A stretch of DNA of 64,000 nucleotides, taken from NCBI RefSeq assembly GCF_027921745.1, contig NC_079238.1, positions 5,501,605 through 5,565,604 of the forward strand, in the 5' to 3' direction. Shown one piece after another: positions 21,331 to 31,303 of the stretch (positions are counted from its first letter, which is position 1; each line of letters opens with the position of its first letter). The notes beneath the pieces were generated by a model that did no database searches, was not told where the DNA came from, and saw only the letters and a list, made by a program, of their open reading frames with translations. Source of the stretch: Schizosaccharomyces osmophilus (Eukaryota; Ascomycota; Schizosaccharomycetes; Schizosaccharomycetales; Schizosaccharomycetaceae). The translations under genes and the position numbers were made by a program.

Positions 21331-22439
21331 TTTATACGGAAAGTAAAGCAATGTTTGTTCTTTTCGTTTTTTCTCCAGCATGTTTATGCGTATGCTTATG
21401 TTTATGTTTTTGTTTCATCGTTGCATTTTGTTTCTTTTATTCATTCGTCAAGCAGTTTTTAATTTACTGATCCTTATAAAATCTTTTCATTTCTAACTAA
21501 TAAGGAGTTTAATTAATTACTGAATCATGGATGGCTATTGCTTCCTTGCAATCACTAGTATCACTAAGTCAAAGGACCATGCCGATCAAAACGACAGCCA
21601 GGCGATGCTTGCATACAAAAGAACAAGAATTGCAAAAAAGCCTACTGCATACTGGGGAATGCACAATCTTTCAGCTGGACTTTCAATGTTGATAATTCTG
21701 CCTCCGGTACCGATTCTTCCTTTTTGGGAAAATGAGGAACTACAGCTTCCGTCACGTTTAAAAATAAAAATAAGATCACGAACATTCAAATCTACTACCA
21801 TGGCAAAGGGAATAACACCAATGACTGTGTTGGTGTTGTTACTGAGCTTATTATTCATTAAAAGGGTTACTGTTGGTAGATGTTTTCGTCGATACATTGC
21901 GTATCCTTTAAAAAATGTTTGCCTTTGATTCTCCTGGATACATTTATAGTCAAAAATCAAATGTTCCTCTTTTTTTTTTGGCAGTGAATATAAGCATTTT
22001 TTTCGCTTAAGCGTATTTCACTTGTCATTCGCATTTAACATTTGGCTTTTCTAATTATAACCTTTGTGATCTGACTTACATCTCCCATTCGCCTTGATTC
22101 TTTTTTGGTGTTTTACTTACCATCTGTTCTGGGTTTCCTCTTTATTGTATCTACTTACCTTTTTTTCCTACAGTATTATTTGTTGAAAAAAAGGACCAAA
22201 AGTCAACAGCTTGCAATAGGCGGCTGGTCAGTTGGTCAGTCATTTGATTGAGAAATCCGTATATCGCTAAAGCCTATTTTGTAGATTCCAATGAAATGTT
22301 TGTTGTAGCTAATATCTGGATTCGAAAAGCGGAATACATTTGTAATTTTTAGTTGGGGAATTTTCTTTCATTCAGCGAGCACAATACCCTTGGCATAATC
22401 CATATACCTTCCCGTATACTAATGTTTTGGTATGGTATG
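21331..22439. other. Intergenic with an uncertain ORF
   Basis: A minus-strand frame at 21586-21960 (124 codons, ending in a hydrophobic tail YAVGFFAILVLLYASIAW) overlaps a plus-strand frame of similar length. Neither is recognised and neither has clear coding character. The rest is AT-rich with no feature seen. Confidence 0.4.
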
Positions 22440-22798
22440 GTAATTTGTATAAAATGAATTTTATTGTATAATAAATGAAAAAGAGAACTGTTGGAAAAGA
22501 GTTTGCTAAGAATACTATCTCTCCAAGAAAACTGTCTGCCTAATCTTCAGACTGAAATATTCGACTTTCCAAGCTTAATAAAATCGTCTGTATACGCAAG
22601 TTATTTAGTGAATAAGGTGCCAGATGCCTGATCCCTGGAAGCTAATTACGATTCATTTCATTTCAAGTTGTACAGAAGCATCTGATTTGACATGCGATTT
22701 TTTTTTTTTTTTTTTTTTTTTTTTTATTATTGTTCTGTGGATTGGTTTTCCACTGAGCATACAATCTCATACAGAGTGAGATTCCCACCTATATGACG
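22440..22798 (+). repeat. Degenerate solo LTR (Tf-like)
   Basis: The internal and 3' parts parallel the LTR at 2115-2509: AATCTTCAGACTGAAATATTCGAC, GATCCCTGGAAGCT, TTTTCCACTGAGCAT and GAGTGAGATTC occur in the same order. A T tract (about 22699-22724) has grown inside it. The 5' end is too diverged to place exactly, so the start is approximate. Confidence 0.7.
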
Positions 22799-22960
22799 AA
22801 TTTTTCATCAATTCATTCTTCTATAAATGTTTATATTTTCATATACATATGCATATATATTTATTTATTTATTTCTACATTTTTTTAATTTATATTTAGA
22901 TCTATGCTATGTGCTATGTTCTATTCTGGCTATTCCTTTTTTAATCAAAGCTGATCTTTC

Positions 22961-23791
22961 TCATTTCCCAGAAATCAAGGTTGAGGGCTTTCCTGGAGTG
23001 ACCCAACAGACTCTGTCGCTGATCCCTTCTTCCTCAAAGTCTCGGGTTAATTCCTTTCCAGCTTGCGTAAAATGACCCCATCCTTCAAAGTGAATGGGTA
23101 CCATCAGCTCAATATTTAGATCCTTTACAAGTTGACCGGCTTGCTTTCCGTCCAAAGTAATCTGCAATGGTCCATCGTGTGAAAATGCAATGGCCTTTCC
23201 AAGATTGAGAATTGCAACACACACGTGATACTTTTTACGAATTTCCTTGATTTCCTCAATGTAAACAGTATCACCAGAAAAGTAGATCACATTTGGAAGT
23301 CCCTCAGGACTCGTACCAAATGTGTTGCACTCCAAGATAAATCCAGTACACTCTTCTCCTGGAACGTGTCTCGTAGGTACCCCGGTAACTTGAAAGGTCT
23401 TTCCGCCAACATCAAGTGGGATTGTCTCCCATGGGCGAATGCCACGAACACCTGGTCGAGGTTGGAGGTTCTTTGCACCATCCATAGTAGTAATGACTTT
23501 ACGACCATCTAAAAGGCGACGGCCGAGATCATCCAAATTATCTGCATGATCTTCGTGACTTAAAAGTACTGCATCAATAGGAGGTAAACTTTCCAATCCC
23601 AAGGCAGGATCAATGCTATTTTGCAGAATAGCGGATCCATCTTTTAAAATATTCGATTCATAATTCAATTTCGTTCCAGCCGGCGAGAATACAGGGTCAG
23701 TCAAAAAGTTGACATGATCAATACTAAAAATAGCAGTTGCAGTCGTAAGATGAGTGATACTCACGTTGCTGAGAAAGTTGGTAGAAGGCAT
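22961..23791 (-). CDS. Metallo-beta-lactamase-fold hydrolase (UlaG-like)
   Basis: I start at 23791 (MPSTNFLSN), giving 276 residues; an upstream in-frame Met at 23848 would add 19 basic residues. The metal-binding motif is in LLSHEDHADNLD, a HxDHxD-like form with one His of HxHxDH replaced. It is followed by a His in PTRHVPGEE, the Asp in YFSGDT and a late His in VPIHFEGW. The order matches the MBL superfamily subgroup of UlaG and NAPE-PLD-like proteins with EGW. The frame is complete. It is probably a cytosolic metal-dependent hydrolase of unknown substrate. Similar predicted hydrolases are scattered in fungi, often subtelomeric. Confidence 0.9.
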   Translation of the reverse strand: MPSTNFLSNVSITHLTTATAIFSIDHVNFLTDPVFSPAGTKLNYESNILKDGSAILQNSIDPALGLESLPPIDAVLLSHEDHADNLDDLGRRLLDGRKVITTMDGAKNLQPRPGVRGIRPWETIPLDVGGKTFQVTGVPTRHVPGEECTGFILECNTFGTSPEGLPNVIYFSGDTVYIEEIKEIRKKYHVCVAILNLGKAIAFSHDGPLQITLDGKQAGQLVKDLNIELMVPIHFEGWGHFTQAGKELTRDFEEEGISDRVCWVTPGKPSTLISGK

Positions 23792-24609
23792 TGTAAAAAG
23801 CAGTTCGAGTCTTTCTTTCTTTCTTTGCTTTGTATCACAACTTGGCATCCCATGGAGAGAATATATACAATTTCTCGTTTCTCCTTGGCAGTAAATTACC
23901 TAAGCCTAAATCCGCATACCGCAAATTCATCTTTTGAGGTCCGCATTAACTTGAAGTTTCAACGAGCCGAACCTGAAACAAAAGATGACGGAAACCTCTT
24001 ATCATTTATTTCCTTTTTCCTAGTTTTGTTTCATGAAGCTGTTGGTTGGTATTCCTTGAAAAGGATCGGATCAAATTCAAAAAGGTCTCTTAAACGGCTT
24101 ATGGAGATTTAAATACAATAAATGATATTATTCATGCATTGAATGAATGAGCGTACACTTACAAAGTAAGCAAAGTGAATCCTCCTTACTCACTAAATAT
24201 GTAGAAAAGCCGCAATATTGCGGATGTCGATTCGTGGTGTGCGGGGAATAAAGTAAAGAATGGGTTGAGGATTAGAAATTCCATAGGCAGCATTGGCAGC
24301 AGCAGCAGCAGTAGTAGTATGCTGATTAATAAGACAACCAACACACTAGTATCGTAATTTAAAAATTGAAATCCAAATCCATTCGAATGGTACGTTCCCT
24401 TCCTTGGTAAGGTAAATTGATTCATGATTATTTTTAAATACTTAGTGAGTGACAAGTGAAAAAGTTATAGAGTGGATGATACAATGGCTTTTCAGTACAC
24501 TTTCGGTTGAGCAATGAACTATATGTATATATAGCACGAAATACAAGAGATGAAACCGATGTTTTGTTTGGCCAGCGGCATCAATATTGCATTTGAGCTT
24601 TGGTACTTT
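23792..24609. other. Intergenic, no gene seen
   Basis: Frames at 23714-24112 (plus) and 24186-24455 (minus) have no recognisable content. The second contains a Leu-rich run created by a CAG/TAG trinucleotide stretch near 24290-24320. Confidence 0.5.
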
Positions 24610-24890
24610 AGACAGGTGTTAAAGCTTGGTGGCGTCATCAACAAGCTTTTATTCAGGTAAAACAGACACTTGAAAACGTATCAATTCTATGTTATTGTAA
24701 ACCTGGAAGAAAAACTCAATTGGAAACGGATGCTTCTGATTATGGTATAGGAGCAATTCTATCACAAAAGCAAGATGATGAAAATTTTCATCCAGTTGCT
24801 TTCCATTCGGCTTCATTTACAGACCAACAAAAGATATGGACAACTTGGGAAAAAGAAGCGTATGCCAAGATAACATCAGGTATCGTTTTT
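24610..24890 (+). pseudogene. Tf-like retrotransposon RNase H fragment
   Basis: The plus strand reads LETDASDYGIGAILSQKQDD and then FTDQQKIWTTWEKEAYAK, closely matching the RNase H of the element at 1-2054 (LETDASDFAIGAILSQKQED). Coding similarity ends abruptly at about 24870 and passes into LTR-like sequence. It is an isolated relic of an element of the same broad family. Confidence 0.88.
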
Positions 24891-25060
24891 TAGCAGAGCC
24901 AATAAACTTGTTCAATAACATATTCATTTAGTATCACCAGAAACGTTACTAAAGATATATCACTCCAGATATGTAGTAACTTAATTTAGAGTATTCAACT
25001 TGACAATTCAAGCCATTTCAACTGTATTCCATTTACGCTCTCATTACTATACGGAGGAGT
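24891..25060 (+). repeat. Divergent LTR-like repeat (inverted partner at 15838-16010)
   Basis: Matches the reverse complement of ~15840-15960 (GAGCCAATAAACTTGT, then TATATCACTCCAGATATGTA and TAGAGTATTCAACTTGACAA). An extra ~40 bp (near 24912-24950) is inserted here relative to the other copy. It follows directly on the RNase H relic. Confidence 0.6.
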
Positions 25061-25442
25061 ATATTCCCGTGACACATAAAAAACAATACTGAACGTTATG
25101 TTATGTAAGCTAAATCCGTAGAGTACACAAAAATTGCGGATTTATGTTGAATACCGCAATCGGGTTAGCGGTCAAGTGGGGCTACGGATTGAGATCTTGG
25201 TTCTACTTACGTACGTATTGAGGCAAAATTTGTAAAAAAAAAAAGAAGGACGGAAAATGTGCGATATTTATTTTTATTTAATTTGTTTGCGGGTTTGAAT
25301 TCAATTGAAAACATTATACAATATTCTCAAATTTATTTACTAGCTAGAAGTTTGGTAATTTATAATTAGCTCAACAAGGTTTCTTTAATACATCTATTCT
25401 TTTGGAAGGTATATCTAATTTTCTTTTTCCATAATACAAAAT
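25061..25442. other. Intergenic, no gene seen
   Basis: AT-rich. Nothing recognised. Confidence 0.6.
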
Positions 25443-27000
25443 ATGGACTTGTTATATCTTGCAGTCGGAAAAACATTTCAAAAGAATAATGCGATGCTTC
25501 ATAAAAATACCAAGGAAGGCATAGTAGGCGACAATACTCTAGGCTTGGATAATCGATCAAGTTTGTTCAGTGGCCAAGACAAAGTGCAATGGATTTTAGA
25601 AACTATGCGAAGTGAGAAAAGCATCGATGTCACTCGAACGAAAATAAGTGAAGGAACCCCCCAAGAATACCTTGTAAGTTGGGGTGGCCCTCATGACCCA
25701 CTTGATCCAAGGAATTGGTCCAATACTAAAAAATGGTGGATAGATAGTTATTGAATTATTTCTTGTTACTACTGCTGTTACATTTCCTTCTGATGTTTAC
25801 TCAACAGGAGTTCCAGAAATTTTCAAAAGCATGCATACATCAACCCCTGTCGCATCATTGAGCACTTGTACTTTCTTGGTAGGTTTCGCAATGGGTTCTT
25901 TACCTTTTGCGCCACTTAGCAGTATTTATGGAAGATTGCTTGTTTATTTGGTTTTCATTTTTACAATTTTCCAAATAGGTGGCGGATCTGCTCATAATAT
26001 TTGGACTACACTTATCATTCAATACTTTCAAGTTGTCTTTGGGAGCATTCCTTCAGTCAATGGCGGAGGTGGTGTAAGCGACATGTATGGTTCGCTCGAG
26101 AATACACATACGTTGTTCCACTCCTTTGTGCTATTCCCTTCCTTGGTCCAGTCATAGGGCCTATTGTTGGTGACTTTATATCACAAAGTGACCGTGGATG
26201 GAAATGGGCATTTTGGATAAGTATGATACTTTCTGGATCCGTTGTTTTGCTTGCCATTTTTACTTTTTCTGAAACACATAGTAATACAAACCTTTCCTTA
26301 CAGGGCTCGTTACCTTCGTGAAGTTACAGGAAATCCTCTTTGGTACACAAATAGTGAAAAGCAACGTGACCCTAGAAGAGCAGTTAGACAATCATCGATG
26401 TATGCTAGCTTATTGTTGGTAACCGAACCGATTGTTGTTTGTTTTACTCTTTATATGACCATTATATTCGTTCTCGCTTATATGAATTTAGGTAGTTACC
26501 AAATTGTATTTTCTCACTCAATATGGTTTCAACCAGGGAGAACAGGGTCTTCCGTTTTATAGAAGTCGGTGTTGGAATTGCGATAGCCGTATCTTTAACT
26601 CCCAAATTGTTTATTACCATTATCTGAATATTTATTAAAAGATGAAAGGAAATGTTTTCCCGGAGCATCGTTTGTATCCACTATTTTTTGTATGCTTTAT
26701 TGATAGTTATAAAACAAGGGCACAAAGCGCAGGCGCTGCTGCGACGCGACGCTTGCGGGCTAATCTGCTAGCGGAGGATTAAGTTTAGTCGCTCGTCCAT
26801 TGTACCACAATTTGGGTACTCATTGGGCTACGACGCTTTTTGCTTTCACATCATTATGTATGGTCCCGATCCCAGTTGTTTTTTATCTATATGGAAAAAG
26901 GATACGATCTCGCAGTAAACTCGCCTACAAAGGATGAAGGTAATGAAGAAGAAGTAGCAAATACTTTTTTAAGTAAAGAAGAAAGTTCATTTTTATCTAC
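25443..27000 (+). pseudogene. MFS drug:H+ antiporter (DHA1) pseudogene
   Basis: The N-terminal piece ends in the DHA1 signature region (SWGGPHDPLDPRNWSNTKKW). Later pieces give LSTCTFLVGFAMGSLPFAPLSS, VPLLCAIPFLGPVIGPIVGD with RGWKWAFWISMI, and RPLYHNLGTHWATTLFAFTS near the C-terminus. These are consecutive parts of a ~500-residue drug or polyamine transporter. At least five frameshifts or stops separate them. Positions ~26715-26785 are markedly GC-richer than the surroundings. A comparable intact transporter lies at 51151-52665. Confidence 0.87.
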
Positions 27001-27914
27001 TATGGGTCATATCCATTTCTGTTCTATATCTATCCAGCGATTCCAGCGATTTAAGAGGGGCTTAATGAATCGCATACTGCTTAGTGTCAACAAGTTTTAA
27101 ATCCTTCTTATATATTTCTAGAAGTAAAGTTGATTAGAGTTATACATTTGCGTTTGATGTTTTAGCGCTAATTTAGACTATTATTGTTGTTCCGGTTTTT
27201 TGATTATAAGTATCTTTTTCTGATTTTCTAAATCTTTTATTACAATTCTTTCTTTATTTCTAGTTTTCTGTTTTCTTGTCAAAAAAGGAACTCGTTTTTC
27301 TTGGAAGTACACTAAGATTCGAGCATGTAATTTATTCTTACATATACTTTAATAAACCTAATAGTTAGTTTGTTTAAATTTAAAATTTTGAGGTGATATG
27401 ATTAAAGTCTATATATAATGTAACAAGTTATCGTTCGAGTTTAAAACCCTTTCAAAGTGAAAATTTGAAACCAATTTCATAAAAATATAATGTTTGAAGA
27501 AAAAGAAAGGAAAAAAAGGTCAATATAGCTTTTAATTTTCCTTTCCACAATTTTCTCATGACGATCTTCGGATGTCCATGTCGGATTTCGCAAGAAAAGT
27601 CCGGCATGGTTTGGTTTTGCCACATTGAAACTGTTTTGTCAACAATATGTCTTGGAAACAAAAAATAATTTAGTCAGTCATTAGGATACCCCTCTCCTCC
27701 CCTCTTCGTGCTACTAGAGAGAATCACAGTTTTTTCAATAAAAGTATTTTATAAATATATACACATCAGGATTATAACCATTGCACATGCGATCTGCTTG
27801 ACAACGGTTCAATGAAACCATTTTTCAAATGTGCATTTACAAAGAGGTTATACTAAAAAATATCCGCTCTATATAGTCTAGCTAGAAAAATATTCCTTGT
27901 TGCTGTTAAACTGA
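27001..27914. other. Intergenic, no gene seen
   Basis: AT-rich. Isolated CGG/CCG-containing words (GTCGGATTTCG, AAGTCCGGCATG) occur at 27570-27610, similar to the array at 27942-27987. No coding gene recognised. Confidence 0.55.
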
Positions 27915-27941
27915 ACACATATCGGACTTCGTTATAACAAG

Positions 27942-27987
27942 TCCGACATCGGAGCAAGTCCGACATCGGAGCAAGTCCGATGTCGGA
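27942..27987. promoter_or_regulatory. Three tandem CCG-N4-CGG palindromes upstream of the RTA1-type gene
   Basis: TCCGACATCGGA occurs at 27942-27953 and 27959-27970, and its reverse complement TCCGATGTCGGA at 27976-27987. The sites are spaced exactly 17 bp and joined by GCAAG. A further half-site (ATCGGACTT) lies at 27922. CCG/CGG pairs at fixed spacing are the hallmark of Zn2Cys6 zinc-cluster regulators. The array is ~190 bp upstream of the gene at 28180, where an activator site would lie. Confidence 0.7.
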
Positions 27988-28179
27988 TGCCCGAAAGTGT
28001 CACTAGAAGAGAGTAAGCCACTAGTGCTGAATAGTATAAAAGGAAGAAGAAAAGAAAAAAGCCAACAAGATGCTTTCAGTCTTTTCCAAGCTACATAATT
28101 TCTAAATATTTCTACTATCAATTCCTTACGGGAGAAACTATTGATATTATTAAAACGTTCTTAAACTTGCCGAGAAAGA

Positions 28180-29061
28180 ATGGTTGTTACAACCGAAGAT
28201 ATTTTAGGTTACTTACCTAACGCAACGTGGGCTAAAGCAGCTACAGGACTTCTATGCGTTGCTTGTTTGCTACAAATAGGAACACTAGTAAAATCACCAA
28301 AATCCGTTGTCTGGGTAGCAATAATTGGAACACTTGGGGAAATCGCAGGTTGGATATGCAGGGCATTCTCTCATTATCGTCCGACAAAAACATACTTTTA
28401 TATTATACAATTCCTTACTTTATTGGTTGCGCCAATCTTTTATTCAGCTGTGTTATATGTCTTACTATATCGGTGGTCACTACATTATGGTCCTCAATTT
28501 TCTTTATTTCGACCGAACTACTATGTTGCTATTTTTGTTACTGCAGACGTTGTGGCTTTCATAGTTCAAATAGCTGGCGGAGCTATGTCAAGTGATCAAA
28601 ACAATCCACAGATAGGGCAACATGTTGCTTTGGCTGGCGTCATTTTTCAGCTTGTGTGTACCGTTCTATTTTGTTTTTTGCAAATAATATTTATGGTTAG
28701 CGTGATTCGAGTAAGACCTGTACGTTTCGTACCAGGTTCATACACATTATACTCACCGAGGACGAAGGTAAGGGACATCTCATTTTTATTTTTAATTCTA
28801 TCAACAATTGCGGTTCTAGTCCGTGTTATTTATCGAACCGCCGAGTTTACCGAATACGACAAATTTAAAAGCTCAGAACTATGGTTTGATATACTTGACT
28901 TTGGGCCAATGTTTGTTGCTGCATTGTTTTTGATTCCGGCGCTTTATCCTAGCATGTACAAACCGATAAATGCTGCCGATCCGACAAAATTTTATTCCCA
29001 AGGCACTACTGAAAGCACTCAGGAATTAACAAAGGAAGGAAACGAAACTTACTTGAAATGA
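28180..29061 (+). CDS. RTA1-family multi-pass membrane protein (Rsb1/Rta1-like)
   Basis: The 293-residue product has seven hydrophobic segments and the family signatures WVAIIGTLGEIAGWICR, FVTADVVAFIVQIAGGAMSS and LVRVIYRTAEF. The N-terminus YLPNATWAKAATG is outside-facing in this family. Members include yeast Rsb1 and Rta1, which affect lipid translocation and resistance to toxic lipids or drugs at the plasma membrane. The C-terminal tail is polar and lacks motifs. The frame is complete with no intron. The operator-like array upstream suggests induction by a zinc-cluster regulator. The substrate is unknown. Confidence 0.92.
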   Translation: MVVTTEDILGYLPNATWAKAATGLLCVACLLQIGTLVKSPKSVVWVAIIGTLGEIAGWICRAFSHYRPTKTYFYIIQFLTLLVAPIFYSAVLYVLLYRWSLHYGPQFSLFRPNYYVAIFVTADVVAFIVQIAGGAMSSDQNNPQIGQHVALAGVIFQLVCTVLFCFLQIIFMVSVIRVRPVRFVPGSYTLYSPRTKVRDISFLFLILSTIAVLVRVIYRTAEFTEYDKFKSSELWFDILDFGPMFVAALFLIPALYPSMYKPINAADPTKFYSQGTTESTQELTKEGNETYLK

Positions 29062-29702
29062 ATTCAGTTCTTTTACGTTGTGTTTTGTTTATGGTAATGT
29101 CTCATTTCTTGCAATTAATGCCGTTATTCCTTAAATTTGTTCTACTTTAAAGTGAACTTGAGGGAGCTTACTTCGATATTTCACTTTAACACTTTATAAA
29201 TATATCTACAAGCAAAATATAAAATGTATTTATTCAAAACTTCGTAAAAGAATACTAATACTATAAAATATCGCTAAACGTTGCAAATAAAAAATGTTTA
29301 AACAGTCATGTAGAGACCTTCAGTAGGGTTAGTCTCCATAGTATTTCATGTAGGACTTGTCAGTAACGCCGAACAACTCATAAGTTACAGGTAGGTAACG
29401 GTGAGGGCAGATGATGTTCGTTCGTGGTGTATTCACAACCATCGGAAGAGCAGTTAAAGCGATCGATTCCAACTTCGCGGCCAGGGCGATTTGCCCAAAT
29501 AGTGAAAATATTGGTGACATATGTAAGATTCTAGAGCACGCACGAGTTTTCCAATGCTACTGGGACCATCAACTTCAATATGGTTACTACTCTTTTCGAT
29601 ATGAAAGTGGAAGTTGGCAGTCTTTTTTGTCAGTGGCTTGGGTTACATCTTTGCCATTAGCTTTTTCACTTTCTTGCTTCCGATGAGAACAACATTTTAT
29701 AT
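29062..29702. other. Intergenic with a duplicated gene relic
   Basis: From ~29430 this is homologous to 42560-42840, so it belongs to a larger duplicated block. A minus-strand frame near 29330-29520 in pieces (VTNIFTIWANRPGREVGIDR, then YELFGVTDKSYMKYYGD) looks like the decayed end of a gene I do not recognise. The same piece recurs, shorter, at 42560-42650. Confidence 0.45.
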
Positions 29703-30266
29703 TTAAGCAGAATTGGAAGGGGCCGCAATAGAAGAAGAAGAAGAAGAAGAAACAGGATTATTTGGAATTGCAAGGGCTGTAAAGCCAACACACTTGCTAT
29801 TACCATTTTCTTTCCCAAAAAAGACAGAGTAAACAGAGGAATTTTCTTCGATAGGACAAGCTACGGGGTTTTGTCCATGAAGTTCCAGAGCATAGCCAGA
29901 AGCAATGCGTTCTCCAAAATCAAATCCAAGAATGGAACCCTCATCATTACGTTGAAAGTATAACGCACCGTTATCGCCAAGGTGAGCAGAAAATCCTTCA
30001 TGGAGTAAATAAGTATCTGCTAAAGTGAATTTGGCCGCTTCATTTCCATTATCATAAGGATCGAGATAGACGTTATTGTTGTCACCAACATAAAAGGAAT
30101 GGAAATGAACGTTACCGTTACCTGAGCGGAGGCTCATTACAGAAAACTCTTCATTCTGTTTGATATCAGAACGGTCGGTTAGAGGAGCTGCAAGAGAAGA
30201 AATTGGGCTACAAGCTAAAAGGGAGAATAAGGCAGAAGAAAGAGAAACGGAGGAAAACAATTTCAT
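29703..30266 (-). CDS. Secreted cell-wall-type protein with Ser-rich tail
   Basis: The 187-residue product begins with a signal peptide (MKLFSSVSLSSALFSLLACS and a likely cleavage after SLAA). The mature domain is a paralogue of the protein at 12933-13412, with matching FSVMSLRSGNGNVHFHSFYV, two Cys (VACP and SKCVG) and GKENGNSKC. The C-terminal PVSSSSSSSIA tail derives from a trinucleotide run (29733-29750) and could be O-mannosylated. No GPI signal is obvious. It probably sits in or passes the cell wall; function unknown. A broken near-copy of the whole locus lies at 42840-43405. Confidence 0.8.
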   Translation of the reverse strand: MKLFSSVSLSSALFSLLACSPISSLAAPLTDRSDIKQNEEFSVMSLRSGNGNVHFHSFYVGDNNNVYLDPYDNGNEAAKFTLADTYLLHEGFSAHLGDNGALYFQRNDEGSILGFDFGERIASGYALELHGQNPVACPIEENSSVYSVFFGKENGNSKCVGFTALAIPNNPVSSSSSSSIAAPSNSA

Positions 30267-31303
30267 CTTAAAAATGCAGATAATTCTTCTTTAGAGTGAG
30301 GAAAAATAGAGATGTAGACAAAAAATGATGAATGAATGGATAAATATTGGATTACTTAAGATAGAAAATAACGATTGAAGGATCAAATGTTGACAAAAGA
30401 TGCTGTATAAAAAGTGAAAAATAAAAGTAAAAGGGAATTAGTATTCTTTTTAAGGGTAGTTAAATTACACAATCAATAAGAATTTAATGCTTTCTCGATC
30501 AATAAATTGATTGCGGTTTCGATGGTGGGAAAGTGGACCTTATTTATAGCAAAGATTATACATACACACACGCACACACACACACAAGCCCAATCCTATC
30601 GGGTCCCTCTCGGTGTCATGGAATGACAGATTGAAACTCATTGCATAAATTTTCCCTCTTTTGAATGACTTTACCGTTTTCTCACATAGCTAAAAAAGGA
30701 ATGTAAACAATACGTACGTGGTATTGTCAGAGTGGTTGCGACTTTAACTTTTAACTTTTGATTGAGGAATGGGTGAGCGACAAAGTGAACAGACGCCGAC
30801 AAAATTCGATAAATAAGAAAAACAAACGATTTCCACGTATCATTCTTTTGAATTAACTATTCTGTCGCTTACTACAAATTTTTTTATTCCATAAATTTCA
30901 ATTTCCTTTCCTTTTCTTTTGCTCTTGTTCTTGTTTTTCATTTGAGATACATAATTATACGGTTTAGGATTTCTGTCGCAACATAATTAAAGTAGTTAAA
31001 GATGGGATTAGAGGTCCTTATTGAACATAGAGACCCAGAACCACGATAAATAAAAGTTTCTTCACTATATATTAGTGGTAGGTTAAGTAACACCGAACTC
31101 ATCCATCAATATGTTACTTATTATAGTAAATAAACCAAATGGTAATTGTAATCAAGCAAATCTTCACAACCAAGGTAAAAGACATTTGAAATAATTACTG
31201 AAACCCCATTTTTCATTTTTTTAATGGATGGATATTATTAACTCTCATTTCGTGTATGCCTCTCGTCCTTCCTTCTGAAAGAACAAAACTAATCAATTGA
31301 AAA
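30267..31303. other. Intergenic; promoter of the secreted-protein gene
   Basis: Positions 30267-~30790 align with ~43406-43920 upstream of the pseudogene copy. A CA microsatellite lies at 30560-30588. No coding gene seen. Confidence 0.6.

Noticed and set aside
24186-24455. 89-codon frame with a Leu run
   Set aside because: The Leu run comes from a CAG/TAG trinucleotide stretch; no other support.
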